A stretch of 64,000 nt of DNA from Branchiostoma floridae (GCF_000003815.2 NC_049990.1:15781548-15845547); one strand, 5' to 3'; counted from the first letter of the stretch, positions 1 to 12,367 are shown. Translations and numbers: made by a program. Notes: generated by a model from the letters alone, not told the origin.

Positions 1-1113
1 CGTACGGGGTCGCTTTTTTGCGGTTACCGAAGGGTTCGCTTATCGGTTAGCGGTTATCCCCCAGGTGAGCCTTCATTCGTATGTAGAAAAGTTACAAAGT
101 AATTTTGGGTACTCAAATCACTTTTTACCTTTTGCCCACGGGTTTTACTATGATACTCAAGTGTTGAAAGTAACGCACATTTTGTTTGAAATTTCGGAAG
201 TCCGATCGTAAGGGGTCGCTTTTTTGCGGTTACCGAAGGGTTCGCTTAGCGGTTAGCGGTTATCCCCCAGGTGAGCCTTCATTCGTATGTGGAAAAGTTA
301 CAAAGTAATTTTGGGTACTCAAATCACTTTTTACCCTTTGCCCACGGGTTTAACTATGATACTCAAGTGTTGAAAGTAACGCACATTTTGTTTAAAATTT
401 CGGAAGTCCGATCGTAAGGGGTCGCTTTTTTGCGGTTACCGAAGGGTTCGCTTAGCGGTTAGCGGTTATCCACCAGGTGAGCCTTCATTCGTATGTGGAA
501 AAGTTACAAAGTAATTTTGGGTACTCAAATCACTTTTTACCTTTTGCCCACGGGTTTAACTATGATACTCAAGTGTTGAAAGTAACGCACATTTTGTTTG
601 AAATTTCGGAAGTCCGATCGTAAGGGGTCGCTTTTTTTTCGGTTACCGAAGGGTTCGCTTAGCGGTTAGCGGTTATCCCCCAGGTGAGCCTTCATTCGTA
701 TGTAGAAAAGTTACAAAGTAATTTGGGGTACTCAAATCACTTTTTACCCTTTGCCCACGGGTTTAACTATGATACTCAAGTGTTGAAAGTAACGCACATT
801 TTGTTTAAAATTTCGGAAGTCCGATCGTAAGGGGTCGCTTTTTTGCGGTTACCGAAGGGTTCGCTTAGCGGTTAGCGGTTATCCACCAGGTGAGCCTTCA
901 TTCGTATGTAGAAAAGTTACAAAGTAATTTGGGGTACTCAAATCACTTTTTACCCTTTGCCCACGGGTTTTACTATGATACTCAAGTGTTGAAAGTAACG
1001 CACATTTTGTTTGAAATTTCGGAAGTCCGATCGTAAGGGGTCGCTTTTTTGCGGTTACCGAAGGGTTCGCATAGCGGTTAGCGGTTATCCCCCAGGTGAG
1101 CCTTCATTCGTAT
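1..1113. repeat. 206-bp satellite, about 5.4 tandem copies
   Basis: Units begin at 1, 207, 413, 619, 826 and 1032, each opening with a CGTAAGGGGTCGC-like block. The fourth unit is 207 bp because of a longer T run. Copies differ at few positions by eye. The last unit breaks off near 1113, and a short TTTTGGGTTTTACTATGA remnant follows. The array probably continues beyond the left edge of the window. Confidence 0.95.
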
Positions 1114-1828
1114 TTTTGGGTTTTACTATGATTTGCGTCTTATATTCACGGATTACTTCGCAATTCGAACCGGAACCTTAAGGCCTCATACCGGACTTTT
1201 GTTGCCTCATTTACGATAGTGCTTAAATATGCAACTTTAATGGGCGAAAATCCAATAAAGAAACAACTCTACTGGAGATGTTTTAATTTCTATTGAAAAA
1301 GCACTTATCCAGTACTCAATAAAAAAAAATTCCCCAAAATCTGACCGGTGGATCAATTTTTATAACATCTATAACTGCACATAAATACTATCCAGAAAGT
1401 GGGGCTTTCCTTCAGTGACCCGCTGACCACATTACTCAGGACAAACAAACGTACACGTCCGAGAATCGCCCGAATGCCGAAACTTTCCACCCGATCCTGT
1501 CAGAAATACACAACCTTTCATCTCAAATCCTTCGATATGACATGGGAGCGATATAAGGCAATTTATCGTCTACATAAACACACGATTTTTGGGCCCCATT
1601 CATATTTCGGAGGGAATACTTCTGAGTGCCCACCCGCGCAGTAATACCGAACGAGGCCTTCAGTGCGGATTACAGATATCCGGTCAGATTTGAACTTTGA
1701 CCCGAAACCTTGACCTGGCGTTTTCCTACGCGCCTGGAGCGAGCATTGTGCGTATTCAAAGTGCGTTTCGAAGGTAGATATATTTATTATCTTTGCCAGA
1801 ATGGCAAGGTTATGTTTTAGGCTTGTAC

Positions 1829-1878
<50 letters not shown>

Positions 1879-3677
1879 GAACAGCATCACTCGAAAAGCG
1901 CCTTTGATTGATCCTGATGATATTTGGTAGGTGGATATAGGGGTCGTAATCCCCATACTACTTCTCTTGCCCTCGCATGTTCTAAGTTCATGACCTTTGT
2001 GATCCTTTGTCCTGCTCAGACTTTTTTTGTCAATTTAACCCTCCTAAGCTGGTTGTTTAATCTGATCAGTAAAACGTGACCTATTCTGTGCTGCTGCTGC
2101 AGACTTCCAGATCAATGCGGTTTCCTGTGGTAAGAAATGCAACAAACCTGTATTTACTGGACCCACCTACAGGAATCATATATGTGCATCCCGTATATAT
2201 TCTTGAGAGTTTATCTTAGTGATAGAAGGGGGACTTAAATCCTTAAATAATTGTAAAAGCTACTCCCCATAAAAATCTCACGGCCCTACTGAATAATACA
2301 TGTGTATATACACACCGCACATACATACATAGGTACATACATACATAGATACATACATGATTATTACCAACCATGCGCCTTCTTTGCTGCGCGGGACACT
2401 GTAGTGAGACCCCGGGACTAAATGGGAACCCATAACCATATCATCAGTTTATTTACGCATTTTGATCGCAAGGTACCCCAAACTTAGCATATAACGAAAA
2501 GAACGACGTCGTTATATCGTTTATCAAACTGTTGTTAGTCTACCAGCCATATTTCAAAACAGGGCTAATTGGCTACACATATTGAATTCCTAAATGCATA
2601 TTTAGAGAGAATTTTGTTCGTGAACAAAAATGTGACTGCAAACAAAGGAATAAAATGGCACCCAAGCTATCCCATCATCACCTATTGCGATAGAGGCGAT
2701 AAATTTGAGTGATTTATTTTCTTTTTACGCTGCGTTCGACTACTAGTATCACGTGCTGCAGTGCATACCATGTGGTGCCAACGTCAGGTCAAAAGAATCG
2801 ACATAGTAAACATATCAATTAATCTTTGTCAGACCATTCTTGGTCGGTCATACTTTTCCGGAAATTGTCGGCTTACAAACTGCAATGGCTGCTGGGATAG
2901 CATCATATTTCCATTGTCGCCATTTTGATTCTGTTTCAATTCACAAAATAGGCGCAATAACGCTGATATTTGCCGCATATATGACATGTAGCAAGTAGAA
3001 TGCAGGATATGTAAGTTGTATGCGATACACTATAAACGGACTAAGTATGTTTGTTATGATCAAGGAGGTTCATCGTCTGTGAATCTGTGAACTTTCAGCG
3101 GTCGATTTGTCTGTTATCAAATGATTCCGACAGCATTATTTTGTATTGTAGGCTACAGCCGTCAGTAGCGTACCTTCAACAGGAAATCTTTGCCATGGTC
3201 GTGAATAATGGATATGGTAGCCTCATACAAAAGATTGTGAAACTACCCGTTATTGTACCACCGTTTGAGAAAAGCTTGGTGGAAAAGGCGATGTCCCGTA
3301 TTCCTAAACAGAAACATCAAAGCCCAAGAACGTTCTTTTCTCTGTAAATATAGTATAATGCAACACCTGCCGTGCGATTCTACATATCTCTAAAACCCAG
3401 GCCTGTGGAGAAATTAATTGAAAAGTTGGTGTCGTACAGCTCATAAAACTTTAAAACTCCCAAACTAGCAAGACACATCTTCCTCGCAGGAACTTCCAGT
3501 TGATGGTCGATTGTTAGTCTTTATTGAAATATGTTGTAATATGTAATATGTACATGACCGACAAATGCAAAGTTAACCTTATCAAACTTTGTTTCTTGCT
3601 GTCGATAAGTGCTGGAAATATTGAATCCCACAATAAAGACATGTAATTTCTGTATTACACTGTTTACAGTCTATATA
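1114..3677. other. Non-coding stretch with simple repeats
   Basis: No convincing gene is visible. The small open frames at 1399-1644 and 3087-3347 show no recognisable domain and no splice context. The region holds a (CTGT)n run at about 1829-1878 and a CATA-rich run at about 2324-2358. No PAN or lectin exon of the left-arm receptor copy was found here on the minus strand. Confidence 0.6.
1829..1878. repeat. (CTGT)n microsatellite
   Basis: About twelve uninterrupted CTGT units. Confidence 0.95.
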
Positions 3678-3770
3678 TTAGAATCCACACTGCCGCAAAC
3701 TGTAGATTTTAGAATTACATAGATGAATTCCAAGACCAAAGACAAGTATTAGTGACCGAATGGGTGTTGT

Positions 3771-3959
3771 NNNNNNNNNNNNNNNNNNNNNNNNNNNNNN
3801 NNNNNNNNNNNNNNNNNNNNNNNNNNNNNNNNNNNNNNNNNNNNNNNNNNNNNNNNNNNNNNNNNNNNNNNNNNNNNNNNNNNNNNNNNNNNNNNNNNNN
3901 NNNNNNNNNNNNNNNNNNNNNNNNNNNNNNNNNNNNNNNNNNNNNNNNNNNNNNNNNNN
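3771..3959. other. Assembly gap (189 N)
   Basis: A run of N lies inside the Thr-rich stalk exon of the left-arm receptor copy. The 21-bp repeats next to it are a likely cause of the assembly failure. Similarity between the two arms of the large inverted duplication ends within or beside this gap. Confidence 0.98.
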
Positions 3960-4385
3960 GCGTGTGGTTGTCATTCCTGGCGTTGTGATTGTCACTCCTG
4001 GCATTGTGGTTGTCACTCCTGGCATTGTGGCTGTCACCGCTGGTAGTGTGGTTGTCACTCCTGGTAGTGTGGTTGTCACTCCTGGTAGTGTGGTTGTCAC
4101 TCCTGGCATTGTGGCTGTCACCGCTGGTAGTGTGGTTGTCACCGCTGGTAGTGTGGTTGTCACCGCTGGTAGTGTGGTTGTCACTCCTGGTAGTGTGGTT
4201 GTCACTCCTGGTAGTGTGGTTGTCACTCCTGGTAGTGTGGTTGTCACTCCTAGCAATGTCGCTGTCACCTTTGTTGTGCGGGTCACGGGTGGCAGGGTGG
4301 ATGTTATATTCGCCAGTGAAGACGTTGTTGTACGATTATGACCAGTTGTCCAAAAAGATAAGTCGGTTGTAGAAGTCTGGTTTGT
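3960..4385 (-). CDS. Exon: Thr-rich stalk of left receptor copy, cut by gap
   Basis: The acceptor is TTTTAATTCCAG|ACA and the exon enters in phase 0. After about 45 residues rich in Thr and Ser it becomes a run of seven-residue repeats of the type TTTLPGV or TTTLPAV, encoded by a 21-bp DNA repeat. Such sequences are typical mucin-like, O-glycosylated stalks. The DNA repeat is far more uniform here than in the right arm, which suggests recent expansion. The exon runs into the 189-bp gap, so its end is unknown. Confidence 0.7.
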
Positions 4386-7300
4386 CTGGAATTAAAAGAA
4401 GACACGAAGTTAGAGGGGTCTAATTCATATATGAAAAGAAAATGGTAAAACGAGTTCGCACACAACGTTGTGGCTTTTTGTTTATTTCGTATCTGGCTGA
4501 AACGTTTGAAAGTATGAAATATCTCTATATACTCGTAAATTTGCGGAGTTCTTATCGACGTTTTCCTTTTAATCTTGTATATGTAACATCAGCTATCGTT
4601 TTACCAATGATGAATTTATTCATTATGTAAATGTCCCCATGCAATTTGGTTGCGATGTGGGCGGTCTGTACAAAATTTTAAGATCAAATAAATCATTATC
4701 AAGTCTGTTTCACAGAAGTTGTCTTCAGTCTTCACCACAACCTTATAGTCGCTCATTTAATGAAACTTTCATAATTGAATGCTAGTATTTCAGGCTACTT
4801 TTCTGTAATAGTTTTTATGTAGATACCAGAATCCCAATCGTAGTCACGTAGAGAGAACTGATATTAAGGACTAACTGTTGCTAGATACTTAGAGAGGAGA
4901 CTGACCGGGTAGATTTTTGTTGTGTTCTCCAGTGGACTGATGACATAAATGCCGATTATAACTCCCAAAGCAACTATGGTTGCCACTGAAACAGGAATGA
5001 TGATGCCGCGGACTAGACGTGAGCTGAGACATGTCAACCACCACCCTGTCTTACCTATGAAAATTCAATGATTAAACATAAGTTACAAAGACAGAAATTG
5101 ATGTTTTTAACAATGGTTGTCAGCATAGAATTTGTAACATCTACTGGCCAAACAAAATTACTAATGGAGAACTGTACAGAAAAATGACCACAAGACAGTT
5201 GTCGGCTGAAATTGCCATCAGAAGACCAACTAAAATGGTTGGGCCATGTTCTCCGGATGTCGGATGACCGTATCCCCAAAGTTGCTCTACATTGGGCCCC
5301 TGAGGGGAAGAGGAAACGGGACCGTCCTAAAGTTCCATGGAGGCGCACTGTGGCTTAAGACCTAGCGGCCATTGGGATCCCCTGGGATGCTGCTCAGCCC
5401 CTGGCACAGAACAGACCCCAGTGGAGGAAACTCATCACAGTCTTATACCACTCATGGGACGAAGACTGGGACGAAGAAGTTAAGTAAGTAATACAGAAGT
5501 AAAGATTTTAAGGCAAAAACAATGATTTGACAAAGTGTTTTTTTAGCTTTAGTTAGTTCTTCATGGCATTATCAACTATCAGATACAGACATAACCCAAC
5601 CTTAGACAAGCTCAGAGACCTTCAATTTACTTATGTCAAGTCATGTCATGTCCTGGTGCAATTTTCGTTTACATAGGACAGTGCATCTCTTCTGCCTTCT
5701 AAAAAGGAATCGTACTGACACAAACAATTGAGTTAACTCTTTATAACGTATCAGTATATAATACTTGTTCCCACTCAATTAAAGTGGCATGTGATTAGTC
5801 ATTTGTTACCTAGAACTCCTTATCATTATGTATAAGCGTAGATATTAGTCTTAGTGCTATGTACATGTATTACTCTCGATTTGCTTGTCATACATTGTAC
5901 CTGTACAACTGTTGCGCGATAAAGATTCTGATTGAATTGAAAATTGAATTAATGGAGTTCCACGTGAGTCATACCCACCTGGCTATATGATTCATATGGT
6001 AAAAACATAGAGACTGAGACTTATGTACAGAATCCCGAACGCCATAGATGCCACTGCCTCGGCGTTCATGAATTCAATATAATGTAATTTGCCAATAAAA
6101 GTAGTGATAGTGGTTCGTGAACACACAAAGAAAAATGTCAATGAGGCTGACTGAACAGGGGATGATTTTGGTTAACCCTCTTCACGATGGCAGAGTATAG
6201 TTTAGGGTACAGTTTAGATTAGTCATGTTGAGGTTTATTGAGGGGAACATACTACTAGACAGGTCACATTTAAAGACTATGGTGACACGTTGCCTAGTAA
6301 CAAGCCTTTGATAATAGCCTCCGTTTGTTGGGTAGCCCCGGTTGTATTTCTGTCTATACAGCCGAACAAATCAAATCAAAAACGTCTTGTCTGATTATCT
6401 GCTACTCATGATAACGGTGTGCATGGTTAGAGCATGGGACACAGTGTCCCTCTTCCCCTTTATGGGAAAAATAAACTCTAAAACCTACTAGCGGTGGGTA
6501 CCGGTACAGAAAATTCAGGCCCAGCTACGGTCCAGGTCCAAGGGATCAGGTCTAGGTCCGGATCTGAACCAGGACCTAACTATCAAAAACCGATTTTGTA
6601 CCTGGAAACCGTACCGGTATCCACCCCTAATACTATATGTACCTTTGTTGTGATCTTGTCGAAGTGCTCCAGACACGTAGGTTGGGTTGTTCAGCAGGCC
6701 CGAGTCGTCCTTCTGTACGTTGTTTGATGCTGTGGTGTTTTCCTGTTTATCAGCTCTCTGCCCTCTGTCTGCAGCAGGCTGCTGTGGCCTGTCGATGTCA
6801 TCTGTGTCGGAATTGTTGTACACGTGGTTTTCAGGGTCATCATTGCAGTCATCGGGTGTTCCGTCTTCTGGATTAATAATATATCGCAAGTCAATAGTGT
6901 CTATGTAGGAAAACATACTAAATATGACATCCATTCTTGTTAACAATGGGTTTGTTATGCGCCAATATGCTTTCACCAAATTGAAATTCACATTCTGACA
7001 TTATTTCCGAAAGTTTACTTAACTCTATCTAGACGTGGGGTATATATGATTATGCATTACACATTATTATTATGATATCAAATAAAATCCGAGCAGGCAT
7101 TCCTTAGTAATATGCAACCTCTTCGTGCTCCAGTCTGACCTAAGAAAATTCAATGATTAACACAGAAGTAAAGATTTTAGGGAAACCACAGTGACTTTTG
7201 CACAGAAGTTTTGGTTATTTTAGCTTGCTTCTTCGGGGCGTTATCAACTATCAAATACAATCAGAACCTTATCTAAGACAAGCTAATAGACTGTCAATTT

Positions 7301-10300
7301 ACTTATGTCCTGTCCTGATGCAATTTCCTTTTACATAGGCCAATATATCTCTGCTGCTTTTATAAAAAGGAATCATATTGACACAAACAATTGGTGTTAA
7401 CTCTGTATCATGTATCACTATATGATACTTGTTCCCATGAATTGAACCACTAAGCTTAAGTGGCATAGCGATTAGTCGAATGGTTTGCAACATTGTACCT
7501 GCAAAATTGTTGAGCAATAAAGATTGAAATTGAAAATTGAATCAAATGGAGTTCCACATGAGTCATACCCACCTGGCTATATGATTTGAATGGTTAAAAC
7601 ATAAGTAGAGAATCCAGAACGCTATAGATGCCACTGCCCTGGCGTTGATGAATTCAATATTATGGAATTTACCAATAGTTGTAATTGTGGTTGCTAAACA
7701 CACAAATGAAACAAATTGGAAATAATCAATGAGACCGAGGGACTGTATAGGGGATGATTTTGCTTAACCCTCTTCAATTGTCACATTTAAAGAATATAGT
7801 TTAGAGTAAAGTTTAAATGAGGCATGTTGAGGTTTATTTAGGGGACATGCTGTCGACATGCCAGGCAGGTCACAGTTAAAGACTATGGTGACATGTTGCC
7901 TAGTAACATCTTGTCTGATTATCTGATACTCAGGTATCAGATATGGTGAGTATGGTTCCCCTTTATAGGAAAAATAAACTCTAAAATCTAGCTACCTTTG
8001 TTGTTATCTTGTCGAAGTGCGCCAGGTACATAGTGTACATTGATTGATGATGCGGTGTCTTCTTGCTTATCAGCTCTCTGCCCTCTGTCTGCAGCAGACT
8101 GCTGTAGCCTGTCGATGCCATCTATGTCGGCATTGTGGTACACGTGGTTTTCAGGGTCATCACTGCAGTCATCGGCTGTTCCCTCTTCTGTGCTCCGTCC
8201 GGAACATCCTCGTGGCCTTGCCGTCAGTTCTGTGCAGTCAAGTTGAAAAATTACTGTATAGAAGTCATAGATTCACACGACGTAAAGTTAAAAAGTAACG
8301 AGAAATATTGGAAACTTCCTTCATCAATGCAATAAAAGTATTCATAATGTTTAAATGGTTTTCATCTACTTATATTTTGCAGCTTGTGCTTAGTTCATAG
8401 CACTTCTCGATGCTTCGGCACTTAGATGTAACATCCACGAATACGTGCAAAACATAACGTTAAAGACGTTTCAGCTTTTGCACGTTTTACTACCTTGCCA
8501 TATCTTGCTCATCATTGGGACATCATTTGGATCTAAGCAACGCTGTGTTTCTAAATTAATGGGCAAAAAAAGAAATCTCCACAGAATATTGGAACCTCAT
8601 ATTTCACGTACTATTAGTTTCGCGTCTTCCATTTGAAGAAAAAAATCATCAAAGAATACATCGTGAATTGGTCGCGATAAAAATCCGATGCAATCATCGC
8701 AAAACATTCTTGTGTTGGCACATATGCTCTGTTGTTCCAGACCAGTGATTGGAAAATAAATGCATCGATTTCGTTTGTATTCGACTTACAAGCTGCGGGA
8801 TTCATGTCGGGCACTAGAAATACTTTGTCAGATAATATTCTGTAAAAATCGTTCATTTTACCTTAATTTTCAATTAAAATGCCTATTTTTTTCATTCCAA
8901 ACACAACTAAATATTGATCATATCTGATTAATGTATACAATAAAGTCAGCATTGTCCCCAATATTGAACCTGGCCATAATCTACCCACCCCCAATTCAGA
9001 TTACTATAATAATACAGTCAAACCTGTCTATATTGGCCACTCAAGGGACTGGTCAAAATTGGCCGCTATAGAGAGGTGGCCACTATAGAGAATATGATAA
9101 TTAATTGACCACAAACAATAAGTTACACATGGTTCTAGTACCCACTGATCTTTATTCACATAATACAGCACTGTACTTGTACTGCAATGCTTTTTACACT
9201 ATAAAAGCTATAAAAAGTTTTAAATGTTCTACAGTTGATATTTTCTGAAGAGACCGGTATCGTCATATTTCTTTGATCTTTCGTCTTGTATCCTTTGATA
9301 CTTCGCCATCCGTGTGTTCCCTCCCGCGTTCACACGTTCGATTCACCCATTATGCTAATGTGGTACTCACAAGAAAAGTCTCGTCATTTTAGACTTATCT
9401 CTTGATAAATGTAAGAATAAAATCCACCACAGTCTGAAGTTCATATCATTTTGTCTTTGTAACAATTTATTTAGAAAGTTTTTGTGATGAAAATTAACCT
9501 AAGCGATAGTGTATTAGAACGTAACTTTAACGAAATTTACCTCCGTAATATTGGTGTCGTCTATTGACCTTATATGACTTCGTTTGTCGGCGGGTATGGG
9601 TAGCGCCAGTTTATGAAGTTTTGTTTTGAAAATAAATCAAAGAGGTTTTAAATCCGGCGTAGGGTGAAGATACGGCCGCTGTATATGGCCGAACGCGTGC
9701 CGAAACATAGATCAGCTGTCCGCGTGGCCGTAATCGGCAGTGTTTTTGTACCTGCGGGACCGGAAATCGTGTGGCCGCGGCCGCGTTGGACAGGTGGCCG
9801 CTAAGCCTATTTCTTAATCATTAAGAATCCAAGGGACCGACAAAAAGTGGCCACTATGGGCAGGTGGCCGTTATGCAAAGGTGGTCGCTAATACAGGTTT
9901 GACTGTATTATGATCCTAAAACACCTTCTTTCTGTAACATGGCACCAAGTATACAAACAAACAAACACACACACATACATTTGGCACTTCTACTTATATA
10001 CACATACATTTATACTTATTGGCAAAGCAAATCAACAAAACGATTTTGTACACAAGGTAATCAAAATTGCATTATACAATAAAGAAAACAACACTTCTAT
10101 CCCCTAAAGACAGTAATGCAATAAATTTCATTCATATTTTCAGATATAAGCGATACATATAAGGGCCTACGGACTTTATAACACTGACCATACAATACAA
10201 CAAGGGACAGTCAATACAACTTGCATTGCATAGATCAAATTTTCCAACCCCACCAGGAAAAACCAGCACATGCCAAGATACATCACTTACCTTCCTTCGC

Positions 10301-12367
10301 CTTGCAAGGTCACGTGTTTTACCCACTTGTGTAGACAAAAAATCAAGCCTGTTTCTCGTGCGCACGACACGACATACCAAGTAACTACCATTATAAGAAG
10401 CAAACATGTCCAGGCTACCACCTACCATCAGAAACAACTTCTGACTTCTGACCAGCCTTGGGTCAGAGCACAGATAGTACAGCTGACCAAGAAACTTTAT
10501 CCACACAGTCCACAGAGATAACCAACACGATAACAGAGTCACTAACCTGCCCTTGCTAAGACCACATAACTCATTCATAAGGGGGTGTTAACATTTTTTT
10601 CACAACACTGCAGATAGATCTACAACAACCTGCTAATGAACACTAAAAAGCAAAGGCTCACAGTGACTACCCACATACTAAACAGAATCGCAATCAATCC
10701 AGATGTTCTTAGGATTTATGACCAGAAACACAGACGAAAACCACAAAGATAAACGACCATGCAGGACCGGAGCAAACTGCTAGGGGGGCCATATAACCCT
10801 TATGTCAATAAGTATTTGCCAGCTAAACATGACGGCCACAGAGCATCAAGTGGTTTTATGTTGCAATCTATGGTTCCAATATTTATCTTCTTGTCGTTGA
10901 GATGTTATCAACAGTATACTTAAAAAAAATCAAATTTCTTTATAGTTTAATGATTTACTACTGAAGTGCCAAGGTCAATCACCAGGTGCCCAAATTGACC
11001 TTCACCATCTGATGTACTCATATACCCACCTGCTAAATACCACCCCAGTCCATCCAGTGGATCTTGAAATATACCCCCACACATCATATAGACCAAAAAC
11101 AGTAACTCCATTTTCATGGAGTTAATAACGATATTTATACTTCTTGATATTTGAAGCAGTGGCTTCCAGAAGATTCTTGACCTTGGGTTCAATAGCTTGT
11201 TTCTGACTCTACAAATAGACTATGGCACACCGCTTTAAGGATGGGGTGACGGTCTGCTGCAATATTTCAAACATGCTATTTTGGGGGCCAAATTTTCCTA
11301 GACATGTTTTCTTAGAACGACAACAAATATATCAAAAAGTCATGGGGAAGAAGGAGGCGCTAGGCTATAATAAAGGCAACTTATACCATAACAAGATTTG
11401 CTCTACGGATAAGGCAGTTAAAAGATGTATGGCTGCTAGCAATGGTTTCTCACAAAGGAGATATCTAAAGTATTAGATTAGATTAAGAATTACGTTTTCA
11501 TCCTTCCTCAAGCTTCATACAAGAAAAGGGTTTAAACCTTAAAGAAATAAAAAAATTGTAAGTATATCAATAACATCTCAACAACAAGCACATAAATATT
11601 GGGACCATATATTTCCAATGAAACCACTTGTAATGGAAATACTTTGCACTGCACCAATCTAAAACTTGATGTAAATGTCACAACCAGTCAGTTATTTTAC
11701 TATATAGTGTTGGAAATCTATATTTTCATGCCTAGACTTTACAGGTGCTTTCAATGATAACGGCTATAACTGGCCAAATTACGATAACGATATATTTTGG
11801 CGTTGATTCCGGACCTATTCTTCTTTACGTTAGATAGTACTATTCAATGAGCTTCATTAGATTAGCTTAGATTAGATTAGATTCATTAGATTTGATTCCA
11901 TTTTCAATTCAAAAGACGAAGAAAAGAAATGTAGCATATTTCAATATTACAACCTTCACAGAAGGTAGGATTTTCTTGAATCATTTCAACATCAATAAAA
12001 TGTCAAACGAAAACAATACTCATGATTATGGAATACAAACGACAAGTCGAATACCTATGCCAATAGAATACAAACGACAAGAATGTCTATGCCAAAGTCA
12101 ATAGACCCAATACCAATAGAATACAAACGACAAGAATACCTTTGTGTCCTGATTGTTGGGGTGAACCAGTCGCGTACATCGGGTTGACAAACAATCCAAT
12201 GACATTACCGCCTACAGTGACGGAATATGTGTTTTCACCGCCTTTCTTTGTGGCACGGATTTGCCGGAGGGTGGTGTTGTGATCCCTTCCGGCATGGTGC
12301 TTGACGTGACCGCCAGGAGTATCGTTACCTTCGTCGTTAGTCGATAATTCTACGGTATTGTCAATAC
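3960..12367 (-). CDS. Left-arm copy of a type II membrane receptor gene, 5' half only
   Basis: Five minus-strand exons with matching splice phases mirror the right-arm gene: 12367-12140, 8187-7996, 6867-6643, 5054-4906 and 4385 into the gap at 3959. In order they encode three cytoplasmic modules (all phase 1-1), one transmembrane segment (phase 1-0) and a Thr-rich stalk (phase 0). By position and charge the N-terminus is cytosolic. No PAN or lectin exon follows between the gap and position 1, where a satellite lies, so this copy either continues outside the window or is truncated. No frame break was seen in the five exons. A first exon is not certain; a candidate ATG lies at 14920. It is either a diverged paralogue or a truncated relic. 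Confidence 0.6.
4906..5054 (-). CDS. Exon: transmembrane segment of left receptor copy
   Basis: The exon has 149 nt, entering in phase 1 and leaving in phase 0 (ACCCG|GTCAG). It encodes GKTGWWLTC, a basic stretch SSRLVRG, a hydrophobic span of about 21 residues (IIIPVSVATIVALGVIIGIY) and ENTTKIYP with an N-glycosylation sequon. The positive charge before the span predicts a cytosolic N-terminus (type II). Its mirror is 26079-26227. Confidence 0.75.
5085..5490 (+). mobile_element. Non-LTR retrotransposon 3' coding fragment
   Basis: Plus-strand reading, with frame breaks, gives typical C-terminal reverse-transcriptase tail sequence: a CNIYWPNKITN-like block, WLGHVLRMSDDRIPKVALHW, then GKRKRDRPKVPWRR, a stop codon and an AQNRPQWRKL-like block. 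It ends in a TAAGTAAGTAA tail. The same insertion is present in mirror orientation at 25670-26050, so it predates the inverted duplication. The tandem sister intron near 7140 is an empty site. Confidence 0.75.
6488..6631. mobile_element. Short TIR element (MITE) beside a splice donor
   Basis: The ends are near-inverted GGTGGGTACCGGTAC and GTACCGGTATCCACC. It lies just past the donor of exon 6643-6867 and is absent from the right arm. A longer relative is at 40119-40558. Confidence 0.65.
6643..6867 (-). CDS. Exon: cytoplasmic module of left receptor copy (NPTY)
   Basis: The exon has 225 nt and is phase 1-1, between ATTAATCCAG and AAAG|GTACAT. It encodes an acidic, Asp/Asn-rich segment (GTPDDCNDDPENHVYNN) with an NNPTYVSGALRQD end. 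The right-arm exon 22221-22448 is very similar, with one extra Asn codon. A short TIR element lies in the intron about a dozen bases past the donor. No membrane segment is present; the module is predicted to be cytosolic. Confidence 0.7.
7996..8187 (-). CDS. Exon: extra cytoplasmic module of left receptor copy
   Basis: This 192-nt, phase 1-1 exon is a diverged tandem copy of exon 6643-6867. It shares DDPENHVY, the RADKQE block and the YVPGALRQD end, with acceptor GAGCACAG and donor AAAG|GTAGCT. It lacks the NNPTY motif, having a deletion and reading INVHYVPG there. The frame is open. The right arm has no equivalent: there, sequence just upstream of this exon joins directly to the segment upstream of the other module. 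Confidence 0.6.
9013..9907. mobile_element. TIR element, about 0.9 kb, no transposase seen
   Basis: It begins TACAGTCAAACCTGT and ends ACAGGTTTGACTGTA, a perfect 15-bp inverted match flanked by TA. Subterminal GGCCACTATAG-type motifs are repeated. Termini beginning CAGTCAAACCT resemble pogo/Tigger-type ends (family assignment is inference). No transposase frame is visible, so it is probably non-autonomous. It is absent at the matching point of the right arm. Confidence 0.7.
10291..10578 (-). CDS. Candidate exon of unknown function
   Basis: An open frame starts at the ATG at 10578 and reaches a strong donor (GAAG|GTAAGT) after exactly 96 codons, in phase 0. The frame stays open past the donor to 10132. 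It begins MNELCGLSKG and is Leu/Trp-rich near the N-terminus, then more hydrophilic and ending TRDLARRRK. I do not recognise the family. It lies in a segment found only in the left arm. It could be a chance frame. Confidence 0.2.
12140..12367 (-). CDS. Exon: cytoplasmic module 1 of left receptor copy (NPMY)
   Basis: The exon has 228 nt and is phase 1-1. The acceptor follows a TTTTGTCACAG tract and the donor is AAAG|GTATTC. It encodes a hydrophilic His/Asp/Asn-rich segment beginning GIDNTVELST and ending with VNPMYATG, then QQSGHKG. The right-arm counterpart at 20052-20303 has eight extra codons and reads NTMY instead of NPMY, so the NPxY motif is intact only here. NPxY motifs in cytoplasmic tails generally bind PTB-domain or clathrin adaptors; that role is inferred. 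A TIR element inserted about 33 bp upstream of the acceptor sits between this exon and the preceding one. Confidence 0.65.

Noticed and set aside
1399-3347. Two small plus frames
   Set aside because: They show no domain, no splice context and no repeat elsewhere in the window.
3760-4372. Plus-strand frames of Val/Ser or Leu/Trp repeats
   Set aside because: They are the complement of the Thr-rich stalk repeat, which has matching splice sites and a paralogue on the other strand.
8614-8856. 80-residue minus-strand frame
   Set aside because: The mirror sequence at 20870-21120 is broken by stops, so it looks like conserved intron rather than an exon.
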